Source: Lysobacterales bacterium (GTDB lineage Bacteria; Pseudomonadota; Gammaproteobacteria; Xanthomonadales; Rhodanobacteraceae). Taken from it: a DNA stretch of 64,000 nt. Both the position numbers and the translations under genes were made by a program. This document shows, one piece after another, positions 17,310-26,307 of this stretch (position 1 is its first letter; each line of letters starts with the position of its first letter). The notes under the pieces were generated by a model. It was not told the DNA's origin and searched no databases. It worked only from the letters and a program-made list of their open reading frames with translations. Where the stretch lies: the NCBI GenBank assembly GCA_017305135.1, contig JAFKNA010000012.1:51345-115344 (forward strand). The letters are read 5' to 3'.

Positions 17310-17533
17310 GGTGTTTCGTCGCGAAGGGCATTGACCTCCTCGAGGCAGGTCGCCCGCCCGTCGGGCTGGACCGGCATCAGGCGGATGCCATTGCGGACCG
17401 CGCCCGCAGCGGCCGGCGCGAGCCCCCTGCGCGCCAGATCGGAGATGACTTCCCCGAGGCTCCGACCCTGTCGTTCCGCGAGGGCACGGGCAGCCGCGAG
17501 CACTTCATCATCTATGGCAAGGGTGGTGCGCAT
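17297..17533 (-). CDS. Antitoxin of the VapBC-type pair
   Basis: A 78-aa protein starting MRTTLAIDDEVLAAARALAE, with the ribbon-helix-helix pattern of VapB antitoxins (TTLAIDDEV strand, then helices through GRSLGEVISDLARRGL) and a C-terminal toxin-binding tail ending ALRDETPWPQ. ATG 17533 is preferred because GAGGAGG lies directly upstream. It overlaps the toxin gene by up to 13 nt. RHH antitoxins usually autorepress the operon. Confidence 0.8.
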   Translation of the reverse strand: MRTTLAIDDEVLAAARALAERQGRSLGEVISDLARRGLAPAAAGAVRNGIRLMPVQPDGRATCLEEVNALRDETPWPQ

Positions 17534-17560
17534 GGCGGCCTCCTCGTCTGACATTCGACA

Positions 17561-19123
17561 TCAAGCATCACGCATCACCCTCGACCCGTCAAGCGCGCCG
17601 GAAACGAGCCCGCGACGTTCTGCCAGATACGCACGCAATCGTTCGCCATTTCCGCCGCCATCCACGAAGCCGAGGTATCCGTCCGGTCGAACCAGGTAGA
17701 CGCCATCCTGGCGAAAGCCCTTTGCCTCCATCTTCGGCTGCCATCCGAACGCGTGCAGCGGCAGCCCATACGCGGCGCAGACCTCGGCGACACCGGCGGG
17801 CACCGCGCCGTACACATGCACCTGCCAGGTCATCGACACGAGCGGAGCGAAGTTGTCCTCGCCCGGTGCAAGCTCGATCCAGGGCAGCCGATCGCCTCCA
17901 CGGAGGCCGCCGGCCGCTCCATCGCTCAGGGGACTCCCACGATAATGGATACCGATCTGCGACAGCGTCCGGAACAGGAAACGCCGAAGCGGCGCCAGCC
18001 GCAACAATCGCGGCGCAATGCGTGGCACCACGCGCGTACGCACAAAGGCGGCCACCTTGCCCGGCGCCGTTACCAGCGTGAACATGCGGTCGGTGGAGGC
18101 AACGAGGCGGCGCGCGAACGGCCTGCGCTCGGCCTCGTAGCTTTCGAGCAGTCGCTCCGACGCGCCGTGCTTCAGCACCGCGGCGAGCTTCCAAGCGAGG
18201 TTCACGGCATCGCCGATGCCGGTATTCATGCCCTGCCCGCCGACCGGGCTGTGGATGTGCGCGGCATCGCCAAGCAGGAACACGCGGCCGTCACGGAAAC
18301 GCTGCGCGACCCGATGGTGCACGCGATAGGTCGAGAACCAGTTGACCTTCCGCACCTCCAGCCCGAGATGCTCCACCGCCCTGCCCCTGACGTCATTGAA
18401 CGTGAGCGAGCCCGCCTCGCGACCGGGCAGCTCACGCACCACGCCGACCAGCCGCACGCGACCCTTTCCCCGCAGCGGAAACATCAGCAGGAAGTCGGCC
18501 GCCTCGAGGTCGACATGGAGCTCGTCGTCCACTGCCGGCCCGCCGGCTTCCACGTCGGCGACGTAGAACAGCCCTGAATAGGTGCCACCGGGAAATCCGA
18601 CCCCGAGCACCCCGCGCACGGTCGACGACGCGCCATCGCAGCCGACGAGAAAACGCGCCTCGCAGGTTTCCTCGCTGCCATCGGCGTGGCGCAGCGTCGC
18701 CTGCACGCCGTCATCGCTTTGAACGAAGCGCAGGAGCTCCACCGACCGCTCCACCTGCGCGCCAAGCGCTTCCAGTCGCCCGACCAGCAGCCGCTCGTGC
18801 GCATCCTGCGGAAACACCAGCGCGAAGGGATACGGGCTCATGCCCTCGCCGATATGGCGCAGCGGCACCTGCGCCGCGCGCTCGCCGCCCACCCGGAAAT
18901 TGAGCTGCGCGACCTTCACGCCGCCCGCGACCACCGCCTCGGCGAGGCCCAGTTGCCGGTAGAACTCCAGCGTGCGCGCCTGCACCGCCAGCGCCCGCGA
19001 CGTTGTCCCCGGCTGCGCCGCGCGGTCGATGATCCGCACGGGGACGCCAAGCCGGGTCAGCCACAGCGCGAGGACAAGGCCGGTGGGGCCGGCGCCGATG
19101 ATTAGGATAGGGGTTTGGAACAT
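17561..19123 (-). CDS. FAD-dependent aromatic monooxygenase (class A, PHBH-like)
   Basis: A 520-aa flavoprotein. GAGPTG (about residues 10-15) binds the FAD ADP, GCDGASSTVR is the DG motif, and FLLGDAAHIHSPVGGQGMNT is the GD motif. The C-terminal thioredoxin-like region ends with DGVYLVRPDGYLGF, as in phenol hydroxylase and PheA/TfdB/MhpA-type enzymes. Such enzymes hydroxylate aromatic rings using NAD(P)H and O2. The substrate cannot be inferred, since neighbouring genes are unrelated. ATG 19123 with AGGGG upstream is preferred over the TTG at 19126. Confidence 0.85.
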   Translation of the reverse strand: MFQTPILIIGAGPTGLVLALWLTRLGVPVRIIDRAAQPGTTSRALAVQARTLEFYRQLGLAEAVVAGGVKVAQLNFRVGGERAAQVPLRHIGEGMSPYPFALVFPQDAHERLLVGRLEALGAQVERSVELLRFVQSDDGVQATLRHADGSEETCEARFLVGCDGASSTVRGVLGVGFPGGTYSGLFYVADVEAGGPAVDDELHVDLEAADFLLMFPLRGKGRVRLVGVVRELPGREAGSLTFNDVRGRAVEHLGLEVRKVNWFSTYRVHHRVAQRFRDGRVFLLGDAAHIHSPVGGQGMNTGIGDAVNLAWKLAAVLKHGASERLLESYEAERRPFARRLVASTDRMFTLVTAPGKVAAFVRTRVVPRIAPRLLRLAPLRRFLFRTLSQIGIHYRGSPLSDGAAGGLRGGDRLPWIELAPGEDNFAPLVSMTWQVHVYGAVPAGVAEVCAAYGLPLHAFGWQPKMEAKGFRQDGVYLVRPDGYLGFVDGGGNGERLRAYLAERRGLVSGALDGSRVMRDA

Positions 19124-19231
19124 CAATTAGCCCCTGGCAAAAGACGAGAGTTGAACATGCGATACGAAGGCGGAGGCTCGTCTGATGCCTTTGCGCCGTC
19201 TTAATTGCGCCTGTCCATTTTACCGCTTCGC

Positions 19232-19768
19232 TTACAATCCAGCCTCACCCTTACCGTAGATGTAGTCGTGGGGATGTGGACAAACGTTGCCCATCGCACA
19301 CTTTTTATCACTTACGTGAGGAGCAAGCGCCTCCTTTAGCTTACGGGCATTGAATAATCGCGGTGGCATCGAAGTAATTTCACCATGCAACAGTTTAATA
19401 TCAGCTTCGATCGCCGGCTTTGGCCCAGTGTCCATCGGGATAAAAATCATCTGAGCTTGCTCTGCACGCGCACCATCAGCGCCAGCCGCCATATGTTCGG
19501 GGGAGACGTGCATCGTCAAGCGCAGGTCAGACAAGATCTCAAAGCCATCGTAACCTTGCTGCAGCGCTAACTCAGCACATCGATTCAGCCAATAGGTTTG
19601 CACCGTCTCATAGGAAGCGTAGCCGTTACCGGCAAAGCGGATTCGCCAGATATCTCCCTTCAGTTGGAGTTCGCTAAAGCCACCGGAAAAACCACTCTTC
19701 TGATAAGTTGTTGCGCAACCAGACAGGAATGACAACAGTAGTATCGCCCCAAGGACCATGCGCATCAT
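19232..19768 (-). CDS. Small lipoprotein resembling the CC0125/CC1285 family
   Basis: A 178-aa protein with a lipoprotein signal (MMRMVLGAILLLSFLSGC, Cys near 18) followed by ATTYQKSGFSGGFSELQL and IRFAGNGYASYETVQTYWLNRCAELAL. The GF.GGFSE...F.GNGY.S...RCAE pattern matches my recollection of that lipoprotein family of unknown function. Base composition is clearly AT-richer than in its neighbours, hinting at transfer. GGAG lies 6 nt before the first ATG. Confidence 0.7.
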   Translation of the reverse strand: MMRMVLGAILLLSFLSGCATTYQKSGFSGGFSELQLKGDIWRIRFAGNGYASYETVQTYWLNRCAELALQQGYDGFEILSDLRLTMHVSPEHMAAGADGARAEQAQMIFIPMDTGPKPAIEADIKLLHGEITSMPPRLFNARKLKEALAPHVSDKKCAMGNVCPHPHDYIYGKGEAGL

Positions 19769-20285
19769 TGGTACTCCATGCCTGAAAAGTCAGAAAAATG
19801 CACAACACTGCGACAGTGTACGAAAAAATCACCATCTCAACTGGTTGCTGATACTATCGCAATAACATAGCGCCTACTCTGCTACAAACTGAAGCTACTT
19901 CCACGGACTAACACAGTCGTCCGCACCGGGCAATGAGCATTTCCCTCCAAATCAACTGCTCCTGCCTATCGTGCCGCCCCCACCTACAGCCTGACCTTGC
20001 AGGAGCCCCCTGTACACGGATGTCCATGCGATCCTCGCACCCGAGGGCACCACCCGCAAGTTGCAACGCAACGTCCATGCTGCCTCACCCGTTGGATGTC
20101 TCGCATCGGCAGCGGCGAACACCGGGCAATACCCGGCACTAAACCGCGAATCGGGCACCGAATCCGGTTATGCCCGACCTGCCAAATCCGCCTGCATGCC
20201 CGCGGCGGCGAATGCTGTCGCACCGCCGTCTCACCCCTTGAGACATCACCCGGCTATACCTCTGCGCCCGCCTGCGGAACCTGCA
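19769..20285. other. AT-richer intergenic region upstream of the helicase
   Basis: 517 bp without a convincing gene. It contains the inverted repeat ACACTG-CGA-CAGTGT at 19805-19819, and A/T-rich stretches between 19830 and 19880 that could hold promoters for the divergent lipoprotein and helicase genes. The helicase frame stays open back to 20061, but ATG 20286 gives the conserved start. Confidence 0.45.
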
Positions 20286-22670
20286 ATGAGCCTTCACCTC
20301 GATCCTTCCGTACGCCATGTCACCAGCGTCGAACACGTCGTCTCCCGCTGGGCACGCAAGTACCCCGACCGCATCACCGGCTACTTCCGTAAGGAAGCCC
20401 GACCGGCGCGCTGGGCGGAGTTCCCGGCCGGACTTTCACCCGGACTCCGCACCGCGCTCGAAGCGCGCGGCATCCGCCAGCTCTACAGCCACCAGCGCGA
20501 GGCGTTCGACCACGCTACCGCCGGTTGTCACGTGGTCGTGGTGACGCCGACCGCCTCGGGCAAGACGCTCTGCTACAACCTGCCGGTGATCGAGGCGGTG
20601 CGGGGGAGCCAGGCCAAAGCGCTGTACCTTTTCCCGACCAAGGCGCTGGCGCAGGACCAGGTGGCGGAGTTGCTGGCGCTGAGCCGCGCGGGCGAGCTGG
20701 CGCTGCGTGCGTTCACCTTCGATGGCGACACGCCGGCGGATGCGCGCCAGGCGATCCGGGTCAAGGGCGATATCGTGGTCAGCAATCCGGACATGCTGCA
20801 CCAGGCGATCCTGCCGCATCACACCAAGTGGGCACAGTTCTTCGAGTCGCTGCGCTACGTGGTGGTCGACGAGGTGCACAGCTATCGCGGCGTGTTCGGC
20901 TCGCACGTGGCGAACGTGATCCGGCGCCTGAAACGCGTGTGCGCCTTCTATGGCGTGACGCCGACCTTCATCCTCTGCTCGGCGACGATCGGCAATCCGA
21001 AGGAGCATGCCGAGGCGCTGCTCGGCGAGCCGGTGCACGCGATCACCGAGAGCGGGGCGCCTTCGGGCGAGCGGCACGTGCTCTTGTGGAATCCGCCGGT
21101 GGTGAATCCGGATCTCGGCATCCGCGCCTCGGCGCGTTCGCAGTCGATGCGGCTGGCGCGGCAGACGATCCGCGCGCGGCTCAAGACCATCGTGTTCGCG
21201 CAGTCGCGGCTGATGGTGGAAGTGCTGACCAAGTACCTGAAGGACGTGTTCGACCACGACCCGCGCAAGCCCGAACGCATCCGCGCCTATCGCGGCGGGT
21301 ATCTGCCGACCGAGCGCCGGCAGACCGAGCGGGCGCTGCGCAGCGGCTCGATCGACGGCGTGGTCAGCACCTCGGCGCTGGAGCTCGGCGTCGACATCGG
21401 CGCGCTGGATGTGGCGATCCTCAATGGCTTTCCGGGCTCGATCGCCGCCACCTGGCAGCGTCTGGGCCGCGCCGGGCGGCGCCAGCAACCGGCGCTTGGG
21501 GTGATGGTCGCAACCAGCAGCCCGCTCGACCAGTACATCGTGCGCCACCCGGAATTCTTCGACGCCGCGCCGCCCGAGCAGGCACGCATCGCACCGGACC
21601 AGCTCCTTATCCTGCTCGATCACATCCGCTGCGCCGCCTTCGAGCTGCCATTCGCCTCCGGCGACCGCTTCGGCGAAAACCTCGTGGACGACTTCCTTGC
21701 CGTGCTGGCGGAATCGGGCGTGCTGCACCAGGAGGGCACGCGCTGGGACTGGATCGCCGATTCCTATCCCGCCGGCGCGGTCAGCTTGCGCTCGGTCGCC
21801 GACGGCAATTTCGTGGTGGTGGACCGGAGCGATGGGCGCCAGGCCATCATCGCCGAGGTCGATTACTCCAGCGCCGCGCTGACGCTTTACGAGGGCGCAA
21901 TCTACATGGTGCAGTCGCGCCCCTGGCAGGTCGAGAAGCTCGATTGGGACGGCCGCAAGGCCTTCGTCACCACGACGCGCGCGGACTACTACACCGACGC
22001 CATCGACTACACCAAGCTCAAGGTGCTGGACCGCTTCGACGGCCACATCGCGGGCCAGGGCACCTGCCACCATGGCGAGGTGCACGTGGTGCGGCGCGTC
22101 TCGGGCTACAAGAAGATCCGCTTCTACAGCCACGAGAACATCGGCTACGGCCCGGTCAACCTGCCGGACCAGGAACTCCACACCACCGCGCTCTGGTGGC
22201 AGCTCGACCAGGCGACGCTCGATGCCGCGTTCGCCAGCCGGCAGGACGCGCTGGACGGCTTCCTCGGCGCGGCCTACGCGCTGCACACGGTGGCGCAGGT
22301 GCGGGTGATGGCGGAAGGGCGCGACCTGCAGAAGGCGGTGGGCTCGGGTGACGCGGCCTGGTTCGCGACGCGCGATGCGAACGGCCGCGGGCAATGGCGC
22401 GACGGCGAAGGCGGCGCCGCCGATCCCGACTCCGCGGGCTTCAACCCGACGCTGTATCTCTACGACAACTTCCCGGGCGGGATCGGCCTCTCCGAACCAC
22501 TGTTCCGCATGGCGCCGGTGCTGCTGCGCGAAGCACTGGAACTGGTGCAGGGCTGCGATTGCAACGGCGGCTGCCCGGCCTGTATCGGGCCGGTGATCGG
22601 CGAAGAGGACGCGGTCCGCAGCTCGCAGAGCGAGCTCGCCGCCCACGTGCTGGCGCTGCTTGGCGCATGA
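20286..22670 (+). CDS. DEAD/DEAH-box helicase with C-terminal DUF1998 zinc cluster (MrfA/YprA-like)
   Basis: A 794-aa superfamily 2 helicase. Q-motif region LYSHQREAF, Walker A TPTASGKT (about 88-95), DEVH near 194 (YVVVDEVHSYRG), LCSATIG, and the second RecA domain with STSALELGVDIGALD and QRLGRAGRR. The C-terminal DUF1998 module carries the cysteine cluster CDCNGGCPAC near residue 756. This matches the MrfA helicase of Bacillus, which acts with MrfB in repair of mitomycin damage. The downstream gene overlaps by ATGA and is an MrfB-type nuclease, which supports the assignment. Confidence 0.85.
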   Translation: MSLHLDPSVRHVTSVEHVVSRWARKYPDRITGYFRKEARPARWAEFPAGLSPGLRTALEARGIRQLYSHQREAFDHATAGCHVVVVTPTASGKTLCYNLPVIEAVRGSQAKALYLFPTKALAQDQVAELLALSRAGELALRAFTFDGDTPADARQAIRVKGDIVVSNPDMLHQAILPHHTKWAQFFESLRYVVVDEVHSYRGVFGSHVANVIRRLKRVCAFYGVTPTFILCSATIGNPKEHAEALLGEPVHAITESGAPSGERHVLLWNPPVVNPDLGIRASARSQSMRLARQTIRARLKTIVFAQSRLMVEVLTKYLKDVFDHDPRKPERIRAYRGGYLPTERRQTERALRSGSIDGVVSTSALELGVDIGALDVAILNGFPGSIAATWQRLGRAGRRQQPALGVMVATSSPLDQYIVRHPEFFDAAPPEQARIAPDQLLILLDHIRCAAFELPFASGDRFGENLVDDFLAVLAESGVLHQEGTRWDWIADSYPAGAVSLRSVADGNFVVVDRSDGRQAIIAEVDYSSAALTLYEGAIYMVQSRPWQVEKLDWDGRKAFVTTTRADYYTDAIDYTKLKVLDRFDGHIAGQGTCHHGEVHVVRRVSGYKKIRFYSHENIGYGPVNLPDQELHTTALWWQLDQATLDAAFASRQDALDGFLGAAYALHTVAQVRVMAEGRDLQKAVGSGDAAWFATRDANGRGQWRDGEGGAADPDSAGFNPTLYLYDNFPGGIGLSEPLFRMAPVLLREALELVQGCDCNGGCPACIGPVIGEEDAVRSSQSELAAHVLALLGA

Positions 22671-23557
22671 ACGCACTGGCCGAAAAGCTGCGGCGGCTGC
22701 GTGCGGATGCAGGTGTGGCGACGCGTGAGAACGCACCCGCGATCATCGCACCCGTATCGGCCGCTCGCATCGCATCTGCACGGACGGACCTCAGTGCGCT
22801 TTCCGTACTGCGCGAACTCGCCCGCGCACGCCAAGCCCGCCATCCCGAATCCCCAATCCCGAATCCCGGCTCATTGCGACCGGTGCCCCTGGCCGCGCCG
22901 GCGGGAGACGAGATCGCGCCGGGCGTGCGTTACGTCGAGCAGTCCTTCCCCTATCCCGCCGATCCGGTTCTGGCGCTGCCGGTCGAGTCGCACGAGCCGG
23001 TCGCGCGCGAACGGCTGCTCTGCTTCGACACCGAGACCACGGGCCTTGCCGGCGGCGTCGGCACGCGCGCCTTCATGATCGGGGTGGCGGCTTGGGCCGA
23101 TGGCAGGCTTCGCGTGCGCCAGCTCTACCTCACCGCGATGGCGGGCGAAGCCGCCATGCTGCGCATCTTCGCCGGTTGGCTGCGCACGGACTCGATCCTC
23201 GTCAGCTACAACGGCAAGAGCTACGACGCGCCGCTGCTCAAGGGGCGCTTCCGCCTCAACCGCGTCCAGCATCGGCTGGACGATCTGCCGCACTTGGACT
23301 GGCTGCACCCGGTGCGCCGCCGCTACCGCGGCGTGTTCGCCAACTGCCGTTTGGCCACCATCGAGCGCGAGGCGCTGCGCATCGTGCGCGAGGACGATCT
23401 GCCGGGCTCCGAAGCACCGGCGGCGTGGCTGGCGTTCCTGCGTGGCCAGTCCAGCCGAAACCTCGGCCGCGTGCTCGACCACAACCGCCAGGACGTGGTG
23501 ACGCTGATGCGCTTGGGCGACCACATGGCAGGGCTGTTGCCCGACCAGCGTGTGTAG
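22667..23557 (+). CDS. RNase H-like exonuclease, partner of the MrfA-like helicase (MrfB/YprB-like)
   Basis: A 296-aa protein with a DEDD-type exonuclease domain. CFDTETTGLAGG holds the first D-x-E, VSYNGKSYDAPLL the second Asp, and LDHNRQDVVTLMRL the last. The upstream overlap (ATGA) and gene order match the MrfAB repair pair. Residues about 59-68 (PESPIPNPGS) are encoded by a CCGAATCCCCAATCCC-type intergenic repeat inserted in frame. The TAG stop is part of a GTAGGAGCGACC repeat. No TPR domain is visible, unlike longer homologues. Confidence 0.82.
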   Translation: MNALAEKLRRLRADAGVATRENAPAIIAPVSAARIASARTDLSALSVLRELARARQARHPESPIPNPGSLRPVPLAAPAGDEIAPGVRYVEQSFPYPADPVLALPVESHEPVARERLLCFDTETTGLAGGVGTRAFMIGVAAWADGRLRVRQLYLTAMAGEAAMLRIFAGWLRTDSILVSYNGKSYDAPLLKGRFRLNRVQHRLDDLPHLDWLHPVRRRYRGVFANCRLATIEREALRIVREDDLPGSEAPAAWLAFLRGQSSRNLGRVLDHNRQDVVTLMRLGDHMAGLLPDQRV

Positions 23558-23731
23558 GAGCGACCGTGGTCGCGACCGGTGAGATGTCGCCGTGTGGAGG
23601 TCTCGCCGGCTCGAAATGCCGGTCACGCGCGAGTGCGCTCCCTGCCACGAAATTCCGGTGTAGGAGCGACCTTGGTCGCGACCTCGGACCTCGCCGGATC
23701 GCAACGCCGGTCGCCTGCACGCAGGCTCCTA
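23553..23731. repeat. REP-type repeats between convergent genes
   Basis: GTAGGAGCGACCGTGGTCGCGACC (from 23554) and GTAGGAGCGACCTTGGTCGCGACC (from 23660) are hairpin-forming direct copies. GCCTGCACGCAGGCTCCTAC (23712-23731) is the related inverted element. The outer copies supply the TAG stop codons of both flanking genes. Related elements lie near 32660, 44400-44595 and 57658-57750. Confidence 0.8.
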
Positions 23732-24679
23732 CGAAAACGCGCGGTAGCCGCCGGGGATGCCCTTGGTGGCGTAGGCGACGGCGTCATGGGGGTGCAGGCT
23801 TTCGTGGTGGGCGGCGCGCAGCCAGAAGTCGGTGATGCGCTCGTCGGCGTCGAGCGCCTGGCGAAGGCGACGCGCGGCATCCTCGCAGAACATCAGGTTC
23901 TGGCCGTTGCGAAGCGCAAATGCCTGCTCGTCCTCGCGTTTGACGGCGGTCTGCACCGGCGTCTGCAAGGCATCTTCGACGAGGTCGATGAGGTCGGCGG
24001 TCGGGAAGTCGAAGCCCGGCGCGAGCTTCACCCGCACCCGCGCCGTGCTGCGCTGGCTGTGCGGAGTGGCGAGGATGCCCTCTTCGCTGCCGAGCCAGGC
24101 CAGCACCGCGTCGCGCTGGACATCGGTTGTCGTGAAGTCGAGCGCGAAGCGTTCCTGGATGAGCTGCCGCGCCAGCGCGGCGGAGGCCGGGCAGGTGCTG
24201 GAGTACTGCACGTCGATGGTCAGCTCGGCGTGGAAGTCGCTGCCCTTCATGCGGCCGGCGACCTCGACCGGATACGAGCGCCAGCCGCTGTTCGCGCTGG
24301 CCAGCGCCGGGCGCCGCAGCAGCTGGTCGAAGCGGATCGACACCATGGCCTCGCTGGAAAGATCGGCATGGGAATCGAGGAAATCGCGCAGCATGCGGCG
24401 CAGCGCGGCCGGGGTGAGCGGCTCGGCCGAAAGGTGGCGGTCGGCATGCAGGTAAAGGCGCGACATGTGGATGCCACGGCGATCGTCGCGAGCGAGATCC
24501 ACGAACGCGCCGACCCGCGCACTGACGCGCTGCACCTGGCCGTCGGGACCCGCCAGCAGCACCGGCATCTCGATGTCGGCCATGCCGATGCGGTCGAGCG
24601 CGCCCACGCGGTCCGGGTGCGCCTCGATGGCGACGTCCGGCATCACGCGCCGGCGCGGGTCATTGCTGCCTGAAATCAT
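23729..24679 (-). CDS. folE2: GTP cyclohydrolase FolE2 (type IB)
   Basis: A 316-aa enzyme making 7,8-dihydroneopterin triphosphate from GTP, the first step of folate (and queuosine) synthesis. Recognised by RVGAFVDLARDDRRGIHMSRL, the catalytic cysteine in QYSSTCPASAAL near residue 148, and LMFCEDAARRLR. Type IB enzymes do not depend strictly on zinc. It begins MISGSNDPRRRVMPDV; longer in-frame starts precede the conserved region. Its TAG stop is formed by a REP element. Confidence 0.93.
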   Translation of the reverse strand: MISGSNDPRRRVMPDVAIEAHPDRVGALDRIGMADIEMPVLLAGPDGQVQRVSARVGAFVDLARDDRRGIHMSRLYLHADRHLSAEPLTPAALRRMLRDFLDSHADLSSEAMVSIRFDQLLRRPALASANSGWRSYPVEVAGRMKGSDFHAELTIDVQYSSTCPASAALARQLIQERFALDFTTTDVQRDAVLAWLGSEEGILATPHSQRSTARVRVKLAPGFDFPTADLIDLVEDALQTPVQTAVKREDEQAFALRNGQNLMFCEDAARRLRQALDADERITDFWLRAAHHESLHPHDAVAYATKGIPGGYRAFS

Positions 24680-24811
24680 CGTTGCCTGCTTCTCGATCGA
24701 TCCGGGCCGGGACGAGCCCAGCATGCCACGGGGACTGCATATGCGGGCGGGTCGACCCGACTGCAATCCCGCCGCCGTTTGCGGGCGGACGTGCGCGGCC
24801 CGGTGCGCCGC

Positions 24812-25642
24812 TCACGCCCGTCGCGCCGCGCGCCAAGTGGCCCAGGCGGCGCTGAGCGGCAGGCGGGCATGCAGGCCGTGCAGCGCCGCCACCGGCTCGT
24901 CGCTCCGCGTCGCCTGCCGGGCTCGCCAGCGCCCCGCCGACAGGGCGGAGGTGCCGAGAATGCCGAGCGCCGCGCCGGAGCGGCCCAATTCGCCGGCCGC
25001 GCGCTCCAACTGCGCCAGCCAGTCGCGGACCGCGCCGCGGCGCGCGGGCGAATCGCGGCCGAGGTCGTTGCGGGCCAATTGATGACGGGCGAGGAGGTCC
25101 AGCGGCAGCGGCAGGCGCCCTTCGCCGATGGCGTCGCTGAGCAGGGCGAGGTCTTCGAGCGCCCGCGCGATCGAGCGCTGCCGCGCGCGTGCGTCCACGT
25201 CCAGCGCACCAAACAGGTCCGCCTCGATCGCGGCCTGTGGCCGGTGGAACGGCGTCCATGCGGCGAGCAGGCGCTCGCCGTCGGCGGCGGGCTCGGGATC
25301 GCGCAGTTCGAGGGCGGCGGCGATGACCTCGCGCCACCGCGACGGCGCGATCCGGCTCCACGCGGGCAATGTCGCCAGCTCGATGGTGAGCGGATGGCGC
25401 GCCTCGCCGGCGCCGGTTCGGGTGAGTTCTTCCGCCCACCAGGCCAGTTTCACCGCCGCCGGCTGGTCCTCGCGAGTCGAGAAGGTGGCGTGCTCGAGCT
25501 CGTGGCCGAGGCAGGCGAACGCGGCCTGCGCGCTGCGCGTCGCGCGCGGCACGAAGCCGAGGGCGAGCTGGAGCTCCGGATAGGCGCCGCTCCACTTGGC
25601 GATGAAGCTCGCCAGCGGCGCGGATTCGTCGCCCGCATCCAT
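24812..25642 (-). CDS. Phytoene/squalene synthase-like protein
   Basis: A 276-aa mostly helical protein. LAWWAEELTRTGAGEARHPLTIEL resembles the first prenyl-diphosphate region of the trans-isoprenyl synthase head-to-head class, and later helices (ALEDLALLSDAIGEGRLPLPLD) fit the fold. The aspartate-rich DxxxD motifs are not clear (WWAEE replaces the usual DD..D), so catalytic activity is doubtful. It starts one base from the end of the phosphatase gene and is the last member of the mtaD-ubiG-phosphatase run. Function is open. Confidence 0.6.
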   Translation of the reverse strand: MDAGDESAPLASFIAKWSGAYPELQLALGFVPRATRSAQAAFACLGHELEHATFSTREDQPAAVKLAWWAEELTRTGAGEARHPLTIELATLPAWSRIAPSRWREVIAAALELRDPEPAADGERLLAAWTPFHRPQAAIEADLFGALDVDARARQRSIARALEDLALLSDAIGEGRLPLPLDLLARHQLARNDLGRDSPARRGAVRDWLAQLERAAGELGRSGAALGILGTSALSAGRWRARQATRSDEPVAALHGLHARLPLSAAWATWRAARRA

Positions 25643-26307
25643 CAGGACAGTCCGAGGGCGGCAACGAGATCCACGGGCTGGCCGACGATGCCGTCGGCAC
25701 CCCACGCAGCCGGATCGCCACCGTCGAGATAGCCCCAGGCGGCGGCGATGGTCGGCATGCGCGCGCCGTGGCCCGCCTGGATATCGCGCAGGTCATCGCC
25801 GACGAACACGCATTGCGCTGCCGCCACGCCGGCGAGCTCGCAGGCGAGATGGAGCGGCGCGGGATCGGGCTTGCGAACCGGCAGGCAGTCGCCGGTGACC
25901 AGCGCCGCGCAGCCGGCGAAGAAGTCCATTTCGGCCAGCATCGGCCGCGCCAGCCAGCCCGGCTTGTTGGTGACGATGCCCCACGGAACGCCCTGCCCTT
26001 CGAGGCGCGCCAGCACCTCGGGCATGCCCTCGAAGAGCCGCGTGTGGAAGGTCATGGATCGCGAGTAGATGTCCAGGAAGCGCGGCAGGAGCTCGTCGAT
26101 GCGCTCCTCGCCGACGCCGGGCAGGCCGACGCGCAGCATGGCCCGGCCACCGGCCGAAACCACGCGGCGGATGGCCTCGGCATCGGGCGGGGGCGCGGCC
26201 AGTTCGGCCGCCAGCCGCTCGACGGCGACGATGAGATCCGGCGCCGAATCCAGCAGCGTTCCATCAAGGTCGAAGAACACCGCTGCCGGCGGCCGCGGCC
26301 AGCTCAT
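25642..26307 (-). CDS. gph: HAD-family phosphatase, Gph-like; by context a MupP candidate
   Basis: A 221-aa haloacid dehalogenase phosphatase with FFDLDGTLLDS (nucleophile and acid Asp), GIVTNKP (motif II), RKPDPAP (Lys) and VFVGDDLRDI (motif IV). The default label is phosphoglycolate phosphatase. In Pseudomonas the phosphatase encoded after mtaD and ubiG is MupP, N-acetylmuramate 6-phosphate phosphatase of cell-wall recycling, and the gene order here is the same. Start overlaps the ubiG stop by ATGA. The choice between the two substrates is an inference from synteny. Confidence 0.8.
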   Translation of the reverse strand: MSWPRPPAAVFFDLDGTLLDSAPDLIVAVERLAAELAAPPPDAEAIRRVVSAGGRAMLRVGLPGVGEERIDELLPRFLDIYSRSMTFHTRLFEGMPEVLARLEGQGVPWGIVTNKPGWLARPMLAEMDFFAGCAALVTGDCLPVRKPDPAPLHLACELAGVAAAQCVFVGDDLRDIQAGHGARMPTIAAAWGYLDGGDPAAWGADGIVGQPVDLVAALGLS

